A stretch of 64,000 nt of DNA from Coix lacryma-jobi var. lacryma-jobi. Lineage: Eukaryota; Streptophyta; Magnoliopsida; Poales; Poaceae. Numbering within the stretch: position 1 is the stretch's first letter; each line of letters starts with the position of its first letter. The position numbers and the translations under genes are program-made. The stretch covers positions 112,548,660-112,612,659 of the forward strand of contig CM019824.1 in the NCBI GenBank assembly GCA_009763385.1, given 5' to 3'. The notes under the pieces are model-generated. The model was not told the origin of the DNA and made no database searches. It worked only from the letters and a program-made list of their open reading frames with translations. Of the stretch, positions 32,026 to 41,478 are shown one piece after another.

Positions 32026-34427
32026 TGAAGGACAAAAAATGCTAAAGCAAGGCGACCAGAGGGGGGGGGGGGGGTGAATGATAGCCTAAGAATTTCTTTT
32101 GAAATTCTGGCCTCTATCCCAACAAAATCGACCCCAAAAGCTTCAGACCCAAACGTGATGCCCACGACCCTCGGAAGGAGGGTGGATGATCCCTAGGATC
32201 ACAGCGAGGCACCACACAAGAGAGCAAACCAAAATTCTCAAAACTCTGAGCCAAGTTCGTGCCTAAAAGACCCACTCCCAAACGTAGATAGAGGGCTACG
32301 TCGGGATTCCTCCAAATACCGATGCTAACGCGTAGCAAAGATATGTAGAGAGGTTCCTAGGTGAACTCAAGGAGCAAACGAGAAGTTCAGAAATGAAGCA
32401 CAAAAGCCGGAAGAACAAACGCACTAAAACTTAACCTACAACTGACTCCCGGACTGTCCGGACTTTAGGTCCCGGACTGTCCGCGCCAGGGGCGGACTGT
32501 CCGCGAAGTCTTGGTGGACTGTCCGCCGGCTACGAAGCAAAAACAGCAACTCTGCTGATCCCTCTTTGCGCGACTCGCGGACTGTCCGCGGTTCCTTCCT
32601 GGACTGTCCGCCGATTAAATTGACCGTGAGCAGTGCGCGCTGCGCTTGTTCTGGTCTGGCCGAGCCCGATGGCCGGACAATCCGCGATCAAGGGGCGGAC
32701 AGTCCGCCACTGCCCAGAACGCCCAAAAACACCACGGGACAAAACCAAAATTGATTGGATCTTCACCAAATCGAACGGGGCTGCAACCAAACTTCTCCCA
32801 AGTGTTCTTCTACGTGCTGGGAAGCTAATCCTAGGATATCATTGCTTCAACCCAACTAATCCATGAGAAATCCGAAGAACACTAGAAAAGGGGAAGAAAG
32901 AAGAACAAAAATGATTTCGAGCCGATCTACTTGTTCGTGAGGGTAGAGATGAATTCCTTCGGTGGAAATGTTCTCCTCACTTCAAAGAACAATTTGATTC
33001 AAACGGAATCGCAAAAGACGCAGCGTAGGGGGAGATCGAGTGAAGGGAAAATCGTGGAGAAAAGAAGAACGCGAAGAAGAAATTCAAAACACGAATTCAA
33101 CCATGAATTTGATCCTTGGATTCAGAGGAATGGATGATCGATTAAGCACTCGGTGTCGGGCTACAAGCCACTCCTAGCAACACAAAGCTTGGATGGCAAA
33201 AAGCTCAAGAACAAGAGCCAACTCTCCTCTAACCCTAGCCTTCTCTCACAAGCACAAAATGAGAGAGACACCGTCCAAGGATGGGCTGCCCTAACCAGCC
33301 CCTTCCATATATATAGGCGCACGTCCGAAGACCAAAATGCCCTCTCATGAAGCACTGACCCAAATACCCCCTTGAGGGTAAAACCGTCCAACTCAGTCAT
33401 TTTCCATCTGACGGCCACACGCCTTCTCATCCTTCGCTTCGCCTCGACGCAAGCTCTAGGATGCCGCCACGTACCGTCACCGTCGACCACCGCGCCTTCC
33501 TCACCGATAGCTTCGCCGCAACGCAAGCCTCTCAGTGCCACCACGCATCGACCGTTCCGTATAGGAACCTCCGCCCGGTTTTGAGGCCCAAACCGGTAAA
33601 CCCGCCAGCCCAGGTTTTGAGGACCAAACCTGGCAAACCGTCCACCCCGAGTTTTGAGGCCCAAACTTGGAAACCGCGAGCCCAGGTTTTGAGGCCCAAA
33701 CCTGGAAACCATCCTCGCCGAGTTTTGAGGCCCAAACTCGGAAACCCGCCACCCCGAGTTTTGTGGCCTAAACTCAGAAACCGTCGAGGGTAGCTTTTTG
33801 AGGCTCAGCTACCGAACCCGCACCGTAGATGAGATGTGGTTCGCACACCCCGACCACCGGCACCGATGTCGATGCGTGTCCAGCCTCCACGCCGGGCACA
33901 ACGCCTTCGCCTTCCTTCTTGACTCGGCCGACGGCACTTGCGCCGCATGCAAGCCCGTGTCCGACCTCCCGCCAAGTGCCACGACGCCATCGTCTTCCTC
34001 CTGACTCGACCGATGCATCGCACATCCCCATGTGCTCTCGCTCGCTGATGGCATGTGCCAGCTACCACAGCTGGTCCTCCGACCTCATGGTCCGTCGGTT
34101 CAAGCCTCACGTCCGCCCTTCACCGCTCTGGGTACATCGGCATGGTACGTCTGCCGCACGGCACGCCCATCCTTCACCGCTCCCGGTATGTCGGCACGAC
34201 ACGTCTCTACTTGACCTTCACCTCGCCATCGACCACTGTATCCGAGCTCCACACCTACACATCAACACAACCAAGGGACACATGTTGCACACGCACACCA
34301 ACACATGAAACACCACAACTCAACGCCACCGGTTAGTCATAAACATTAAGCACATAGCGAGATAATGACTCAACCGGGAAAAGCCTCAAACCTTCCTCAT
34401 CAATGTCAATCATTCATCATATGCACA
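32026..34427 (-). mobile_element. 5' LTR of element C (about 2.4 kb)
   Basis: From GGTCCTTCA-type end at 32026 (here TGAAGGACAAAAAATGC on +) to a TG-start near 34427. It shares the layout of the 3' LTR: CGGACTGTCCG repeats (32445-32715), TATA-like CCATATATATAGG (33305-33317), and seven hairpins (33574-33813). A run of 13 G follows 32059. The outer end (TGTGCATATGATG) differs from the 3' LTR start (TGAGAACATATATGATG), so the terminus has changed. Confidence 0.83.
33574..33813 (-). repeat. Ordered hairpin array in element C 5' LTR (7 units)
   Basis: Same seven units and order as in the 3' LTR. The third unit here reads CCGAG/CTTGG and the sixth CCGAG/CTCAG, so the two LTRs differ at single stem positions. 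Confidence 0.88.
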
Positions 34428-35281
34428 CGAGTTATTTCAAGCTTCACCCGCACCTGTGAACATTCAAAGCGTTTACAAAATATCTTGGGTGATTTGATAA
34501 TGGAACAACCTGGATTCAAATCTTCCTCCACATCCCTGCTCAGAGAAACTTGGGTTTTTATGAAGTTTTGTCAATCAAAGATAGCAGATGTTCCTCGTAT
34601 GATTCTCTCTAGTCACTCAGATATATGTGTGTGTAAGTGGACCCTCACGAAAGGCTTTTGTCGTGCCTTCTTTTTCATCCTACCTGCTACAAGGTATATG
34701 TGGAGTTTTGGGTAGGGATAAAAAAACATGGCATACTTGCATCACATGGTATTGCTAAGTCAAAAACTGAACTACATGGAGATGCAAGTCATACACTTTG
34801 ATCGAGATGTGCAAGTGTGTGGAATCTTTGATCTTTTGTGCTCTTGTGTCAAGATCTCTCTCTTTTTGGAATATTTTAGAAACTATGGGCTATCTCTTTT
34901 CTCTCTTTGTTTCTTTCTTTTTTTTCAGGTGGGTATTAAGTATACCCCTAATTCTACTGTGGGCACTTGCCCCTTCTTTTTAACATGCTCTTTGGCATGG
35001 ATTTTTTTTCATCTCATACCGCATTGTTATGGATATCTCTTCTTGTATAGCCCGTAGCTCTTTCTGGAGGATTTTTGTGAGAGAGATGTGTGACCGAATG
35101 AACAGGGCTTTATTTGTGGTGGATGGATGACATGTTTTGCGTAACTCTCGGTGTAAGAGTTAGCGATATATGTGGTGTGTACGTGAATCTCGAATCATGG
35201 GTGCATGACAAAAATCTCAACATAAGTCACAACAATTTGACTAAGCTTAACATGATAGCAAGTAGCATATGAACGTAGAAT
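34428..35281. other. Older AT-rich sequence, no gene recognised
   Basis: This and 46232-47804 are the two halves of one pre-insertion locus split by element A. I see no domain. Short open frames here are Phe/Leu-rich and look like chance translation of T-rich DNA. Confidence 0.5.
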
Positions 35282-35689
35282 GTGTATGAAGGACCGAAAA
35301 TGCTACCAGAAAGCGACCAGAGGGGGGGGGGGTGAATGGGAGCTTTAAATTTCTTTTTAGAAACTTTATACCTCTGTCCTGAACATCAACCCCAAGAGCA
35401 AAATTGATGCGCGTGATGTCCACGACCCAAGAGAATGGGTGGATGTTCCCTAGGAACACAGCGGGACACCACAAAAATTCCCTCGCCCAAGTTCACGCAG
35501 GTCAGCTAGTGACAGGATGAACTTTGGATAACCTCAACCTCCCCCGAGCAACGCGAGGGGGATTCAGGCTATTTTGTAAAGCGAGAAGCCTGATTTCCGT
35601 AGAGCACGAAGTCAGGAATTCAACTCAACAAGCGGATCTCAAATCGTAAGTCAGACGAACAAACTGCGGATGAAAACGCGCAGGACAGA

Positions 35690-35990
35690 CTCGACCGGAC
35701 TCTGCCTGCGTTCGGTCACAGACCACCGGACGCGTCCGGTCAAAGAGAACTGTCTCTGGAACCTTACTGTTCTCGACCGGACACTGATGTACGGTGCGTC
35801 CGGTCAGGTCCGCAGCGTCCGGTCAAAAGCAACCGAGCAGTGAACAGTAGAAGAGTCACGTCCGGTCGTTCACAGTAACCAGCGTCCGATCATGTCGCAG
35901 GAAAACAAGCAGAGGATTCAACGACCAGACGCACTGAGTTAGCGTCCGGTCACCCCGTGCCCTACGTCCGGTCAATCCGAAACAACACTG
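35690..35990 (-). repeat. CCGGACGC / GCGTCCGG repeats, element A 3' LTR
   Basis: About a dozen partial palindromes, including the 16-bp ACCGGACGCGTCCGGT. The 5' LTR has the same set at 44560-44830 but lacks about 19 bp (one GCGTCCGGTC unit) near 44668. Confidence 0.88.
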
Positions 35991-36764
35991 TTCTTACAGC
36001 GATTCGACTCGATCTCACCCAAAACAAATCCTCTAAGGATCAAACTTGGTGAGTAGAGTCACAAGGAGGATAGTGAGCTATCTCTAAGAGATCATGGCTC
36101 GAACCTATCTCCAAAGCGATGAATTGAAGGAATTCGGGAAAGGGAGAAAAAGCGCCACGAAAACGAAATCGACCCGATCTACTTGTTCGTGAGGAGTTAG
36201 ATGAATTCCTTCAGTGGAAATGATCTCCTCACTAGAAAGAACAAGTTGATTCAAGTGGAATTCAAAAAGACGCAGTAGAGAGAGAGATCAAGTGATGGGA
36301 AAATCACGGAGAAACGAAGAACGCGAAGAACACGAACAAAACGTGAATCAAGTCATCGATCTGCAACCGTGTGGCTACCACACGCTACAACAGTGAGATT
36401 ACGGTCTCACTTCCTCAAAATCTCACGGGCACAGAGGTATGGTTCTCTTCTCTGTGGATCTCAGTTCGCTACAGCAGGGGAGGGGGAGAGCAGGAAAACC
36501 TAGAAGGTAAAATAGCAAATGACTGAGATGGATGGGGAGGTGGATGTCTCCCCTACTTATCCTAATTCTAACTATTCCTAATTCCCACTCTACCCCTAAC
36601 TACTTACAGAGCGAACCAGCTAAACCCTAAGGTTATTCTGGACCAACTCGATGGTAGGTGGATCCGACGGCCACGCCCGCACAACTCGTAGCGTTGCCTC
36701 GACGCAACCTTCCGATTGCCGCCACGTGCCGCCACCGCTCTGCGTCCTCTTCACGGACTCCGCC

Positions 36765-36942
36765 CCCGGTTTTGTGGCCGAAACCGGGAAACCAGCCCAC
36801 CGTAGCCTGAGTTTTGTGGCCCAAACTCAGCAAACCCGCAGCACCCAGGTTTTGAGGCCCAAACCTGGAAACCGTCCTCAGCCCGAGTTTTGTGGCCAAA
36901 CTCAGAAACCATCCGCGCCCAGGTTTTGAGGCCCAAACCTAG
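36765..36942 (-). repeat. Ordered hairpin array, element A 3' LTR (5 units)
   Basis: Stems in + order: CCCGG/CCGGG, CTGAG/CTCAG, CCAGG/CCTGG, CCGAG/CTCAG and CCAGG/CCTAG, all around TTTTGWGGCC. Confidence 0.9.
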
Positions 36943-37331
36943 AAACCGTCCACTCGATGGTTTTTCTCTGGCTCTACCACCAAACCGAAGCTGTAGAGGG
37001 GATGCACCACCCGTGCACCCCGTCCACCGACATGTGTCCCCAAGTCCACGACTCAGGCAACACATGACCGCAAGTCTTCGCTCGTCGCTGTCCCAGGCTG
37101 TCAGCCACCACAGCTGATCCTCGGGCCACCGGTCCCTTAGTCCAAGCCTCACGTCCGCCCTTCACCGCTCCCGATCCGTCGGCACGACACGTCTCTACTT
37201 GACCTTCACCTTGCCCTCGATCACTGTCTCTGTGCTCGACACCTGCACAACACAAGCCAAAGAACATGCGCATTATCCCAGTTGACAATCACTCATCACT
37301 CAGAGACTCGGCATACACCCATGTATTCGCA

Positions 37332-38990
37332 ATCTCCCCCTTGATGAGTGCGTTGTCAACTACCAACACAAATCATAATAGAAATAGAAGGAGGAAGAAG
37401 GGAGAAGAGAGAACTCGACCAAATGACCCAAAAGCATAGCAAAGCCGAAGAAGGTCAAGTGGAATGAGCAAGACAACTTGGTCCCCAAAGACATGGGCAA
37501 CGGCTCGACGCGACCAAGCAAAGCAAAGCTAGCCCTCAAGAAGAGGTAGAACTGGCTCAACACCGCTAGCAGATACCAATTAAAAAATCAAAGCAAAATG
37601 CTAGTCCCTCAAGACAGAGGCACAGAGGCTCAACACGACTAGCAGGAAAGCTCGACATCGACTGAAAAGCTCGATACCAACTGAACCCAACTGAAATAAA
37701 GATGCGACAGCTAGTCCCTCAAGATAGAGGCAAAGGCTCAACACAACTAGCAAAGCGCTCCGAACCAATTGGAAATTTCAAAAATTCAGCACGAGCAAAC
37801 TCCCCCTTGCATGGTGCACACAACCGATTCCTCTCCCCTTAGTGAAACATGGGAGGCATGATTTGTCCAAATTTTCTCCCCCTTAGTTGAAAATGCACCA
37901 TCAAGCAAAAGGAACTGAAAACGATTTTCTCCCCCTTACAAAATGCACCATCAAAAGTGCCAATAAGAGAAGTTCTCCCCCTTCCAAAATGCATATGAGT
38001 CATAATGCAAGTTAGCAGCTTCAGGAATATAGTCAAGAAAATGCAAAGATGCTCTAAACAGTATAGCTCCAACGACTCACGGAAAAGCAGACAAGCTAGC
38101 AAAGGCTCAAACTGATCACCAAACATGAATTATGAACATATGAGCAAAGTGAGCAGTTTTTAGCCAAAAAGGTATTCACCATCAAAATAGCACAAAACAT
38201 GTATAGACAGGAAATCAGTCAAGTGCTAAACATGTATACAAGGTGAACTACCCCTAACACAGTTCAATCATCATGCTATAGAGTGAAACATAGTCTTGTG
38301 TATCCAACTTTTCTCGGAGTTGCAGCGGTTAAGATTACACAAGTTAAAATTTCAGCATGTGATTGCGAGAGGTTGAAAGCTTGTCATTGCCTAACTTTTC
38401 AACTGTGCGAAGCCTATGCAGAAGCAATCAGAAGCTTAAAGCAACAGTTTCGGTCATACACTACACAGCTCAAGTTTAACTCATAGTGCAATGAGAAACA
38501 ATCTCGAAACTGTGATGTATTGACAAGCAATCCCATCTCGATCTTTTCAATTCACTTAAAAACTTGGTTCAGATTTTATTGACAGAGTATGAACAAACCA
38601 AGCAAGTGACAGACTCAGAACTAGAGACATAGCAACCTAGCATATATGAAAAGCATGAGTGAATTCAACACATCCTACACATGCTAGTTGCATATCTCAA
38701 TGGTGAACATTTTCATTTTTAAGTTCATTAAGCAGGATCACCATTCAAAATAGCTCAGCTCGCAACATGTATTAGTGATCGGAAAGAGCATAAGCTACAA
38801 GCATCAGCAGAAGCATCAAAGCATACTACATAGAGCATAATCACATTCTAAAGATTATATACATGAAGCTCAGAATGTAAAAGCATATGCTGAAATGCAA
38901 ATGAAAAGCAAAGCAAACGAGAAAATAGTCAGTCTATGTTACAAGATCCAAAATGTTTCCCCCATCTAAAAGGGGAAACACACACCAAGC
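37332..38990 (-). promoter_or_regulatory. Element A 3' internal untranslated region with five polypurine tracts
   Basis: CTCCCCCTT on + (AAGGGGGAG on the element strand) occurs at 37334, about 37800, 37876, 37929 and 37975; the first abuts the LTR and should be the working primer. The remaining 1 kb has no domain I can see. Confidence 0.78.
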
Positions 38991-39103
38991 TCACCCCTCA
39001 ACCGATTAAAGGTTGATTCGTCCAAAGGCTTGGTGAGAATATCAGCCAACTGATGATGAGTATCGACATGGTGAAGGTCGATATCACCCTTCTCATAGTG
39101 GTC

Positions 39104-39877
39104 TCACAGAAAATGAAAGCGCACATCAATGTGTTTGGTCTTCGAGTGAAGCACGGGGTTCTTAGCAACGCTAATCGCACTCGTGCTGTCACAAAGCAAT
39201 GGAACACGAGAAAAGCTCAGACCAAAGTCACGCAAAGTGGCCATCATCCAAAGCAACTGGGAACAGCAGCTAGCCGCAACAACATACTCAGCCTCCGTGG
39301 TAGACTGGACGACACTAGACTGCTTGCGAGAAGACCACGATACAAGAGAAGAACCAATAAATTGGCAAGTTCCAGAAGTGGACTTGCGCTCAATGCGACA
39401 ACCAGCAAAATCGGCATCAGAATAACCGCAAAGGGAGAGGGTGGAGGAAGCTGAATACCAAATCCTGAACTCAGGTGTGAAACGAAGATAACTGAAAATG
39501 CGCTTGACCGCCTGACGGTGAGAAGTACGCGGCGACGCCTGAAAGCGCGCACACAGACACACCGCGAACTGGATGTCCGGGCTTGTCGCCGTCAGGTAGA
39601 GCAGCGACCCGATCATGCTTCGGTACTCCTTCTGGCTCACAGCTTCTCCATCCTTGTCCGCATCCAGGGCCGTCGTGGTCGACATGGGTGTTGGAAGAGG
39701 CTTGGCCTCACCCATATCGAACCTCTTCAGCAAGTCCTTGATATACTTGCCCTGGTGCACAAACGTCCCTTCTCGGGATTGCTTAATTTGCAATCCGAGA
39801 AAGAAAGTCAGCTCGCCCATCATACTCATCTCGAACTCCCTGCTCATAGTATCTGGACCGAGTGACCCGTTCGTCAA
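39104..39877 (-). pseudogene. End of reverse transcriptase and RNase H of element A
   Basis: The 257-codon frame starts inside reverse transcriptase at MSREFEMSMMGELTFFLG and runs through RNase H: SDADFAGCRIERKSTSGTC (about 39430-39375), STTEAEYVVAA, CDSTSAISVAKNP and KHIDVRFHFL. RNase H acidic residues are present. The upstream RT palm with YVDD is missing: the sequence RVTRSR near 39866, which in element G lies about 0.7 kb before this point, is joined straight to DTMSREF in a different frame. The join shows 2-3 bp of shared sequence (CAG), consistent with a deletion by end joining or template switching. No stop is seen directly after KHIDVRFHFL in the expected place; a further frame change lies near 39104. 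Confidence 0.85.
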
Positions 39878-40532
39878 TGTTGCCGATCATCTGCTGAGGG
39901 GGGTGTTGGCGCTGGATGTGTCGTGGCGCCTCCCGTGCAGATGTGATCTCCCTCTCAACAGCAGCTGGTGCCTCCCCGGGTACAAAAGGTACCGCTCGGG
40001 GTGGCGGATCCCATGGCCCCTAGGAAGAAGACGTGTCGGGGCCGTGAGTTGTCGTAGAAGCCGCTCCTTGCGGCAAAACAGGTGGAGGGGGTGCTGGATC
40101 ATCCATACCTTCAGCACCCTCATCCTCGTCATCAAAAAGAGGCTCACCAACCTCATGATCACCTGCACGCTCAAAATGAGAAGAAGGACAAACCATGGTC
40201 TCGTCGAAGGTGACATCTGATGTCTCCATGACTCGGTTAGTGTCAAGGTTAAGTACACGATATGCACGAGTATGAGTGCCATAACCCAAAAACACACCGT
40301 CAGAAGAACGAGACTCAAACTTGTCCAAGTTGCCCTTTTTGAGTATAAAACAATGGCAAACAAAAACTCGAAAATAACTCACCTTGGGCAGTTTTCCAAA
40401 ACGCAACTCATAAGAAGTCTTTTTCAAGAAAGCTCGAAGAAAAATGCGATTGGAAATGTAGCATGCAGTGCTCATAGCTTCGGCCCAATATCGCCTAGGA
40501 GTCCTATGCTCATCGAGCATCGTCCTGGCCAT
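39878..40532 (-). pseudogene. Integrase C-terminal part and linker of element A
   Basis: It begins with MARTMLDEHRTPRRYWAEA just after the integrase catalytic Glu, continues through the C-terminal integrase block (FGYGTHTRAYRVLNLDTNRVMET region), and enters an acidic linker (DDEDEGAEGMDDPAPPP). A frame change near 40020-40030 lets the linker continue to AVEREITSAREAPRHIQ and RVTRSR, where the RT deletion starts. Confidence 0.78.
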
Positions 40533-41464
40533 CTCTACAAGGGTCCGATTCTTCCTCTCTACAACACCATTCTGTGGTGGTGTGTAGGGGAAGAAAACTG
40601 ATGCTCTAAACCCAAGGAGTTATAAAACTTCTCAAAATCCGAATTCTTGAATTCAGAACCATTATCACTCCTAATAGCTCGCATCGAGTTCAAAGGGAAC
40701 TCGTTCTGAAGACGTAAAATCAGATTGCGAGCAAAGGAGAAAGTCTCGGTCTTCTCAGCTAAAAAGAAGACCCACGAATATCTCGAAAAGTCGTCAACAA
40801 CAACAAGCACATACCACTTCCCTCCAACCGAGCTCACCCGAGCCGGACCAACAAGGTCCATGTGCAAAAGCTCTCCAGGGCGCTTGGTCATGACCTGAGT
40901 CACTGGATGGTGGGGAGCGGCAACCATCTTCCCATGTCTACATGAGTGGCAAACAAGATCCTTCTCCATCGACAACTTGGGCAATCCTCGGATTAGGCCA
41001 AGTGAGCTAAGTCTTGCAAGCAAGTCGAAGCTCAAATGTCCTAGTCTCCTATGCCACTTCCAAAGATCAGAGGAGGAAGGTCCAGCCACCAGACAACGAG
41101 AAATGCCAAAAGACTCCGAGAAATCCGCACGAAAGACTTTCCCAAAGGGCGAAATCACACAAACAAGATTGCCCTGGGGATCCAAAATACGACTGAGATT
41201 CAGTTTAAAACGAATCTCATAGTCATCATCAAAGAGTTGCGAAACAGAAAGAAGGTTAAAATGCAAGTTAGAAACAAGAGCAACATCGCGCAACACAAAG
41301 TGCTCATTAACTCGCACCGACCCACGAGACAACACTTTACCTTTGCTATTGTCGCCGAAGGTGATAAACTCCTTCCCGGCGACCGGACTAAGACTGGAGA
41401 ACCACTTGGCGTTTCCAGTCATGTGCCTCGAACACCCGGAATCCACCAACCAAACGTTCTCCAA
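40533..41464 (-). pseudogene. Protease, GAG-pre-integrase and integrase core of element A
   Basis: 301 codons: protease with VDSGCSRHMTGN (about 41440), hydrophobic NLLSVSQL, then the pre-integrase zinc region WKWHRRLGHLSFDLL..CHSC (about 41040-40930), and the integrase core with Asp in HMDLVGPARV (about 40862) and SDNGSEFKN (about 40665). One base is missing just before the Glu-bearing NGVVERKNR block (about 40580), so the frame ends prematurely at 40559. All three integrase acidic residues are encoded, but in two frames. Confidence 0.88.
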
Positions 41465-41478
41465 TCGTTTTACCTACA

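Larger units (their letters stand above)
22221..34427 (-). mobile_element. Copia-type element C: gag-only derivative, nested insertion in 3' LTR
   Basis: Minus-strand element with a 3' LTR (22221-26579, split by a solo LTR), an internal region (26580-32025) and a 5' LTR (32026-34427). Primer site, gag and polypurine tracts are present. Protease, integrase and reverse transcriptase are not, apart from a short remnant of the integrase-RT linker. It would therefore depend on proteins from a related element. LTR copies are very similar by eye over 25.0-26.5 kb versus 32.85-34.4 kb. Flanking 5-mers differ (GATTG left, CGAGT right), so either the right end is altered or the two ends come from different insertions. 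Confidence 0.82.
35287..37331 (-). mobile_element. 3' LTR of element A (2045 bp)
   Basis: Minus strand TGCGAATACATGGGTG (37331) to GGTCCTTCA (35287). It holds five hairpins (36765-36942) and CCGGACGC/GCGTCCGG repeats (about 35690-35990), with a run of 10 G near 35323. The polypurine tract directly follows at 37332. Confidence 0.93.

Noticed and set aside
34728..35057. Phe/Leu-rich 109-codon frame that could be read as membrane protein
   Set aside because: T-rich DNA gives hydrophobic frames by chance; no homology recognised and no second exon.
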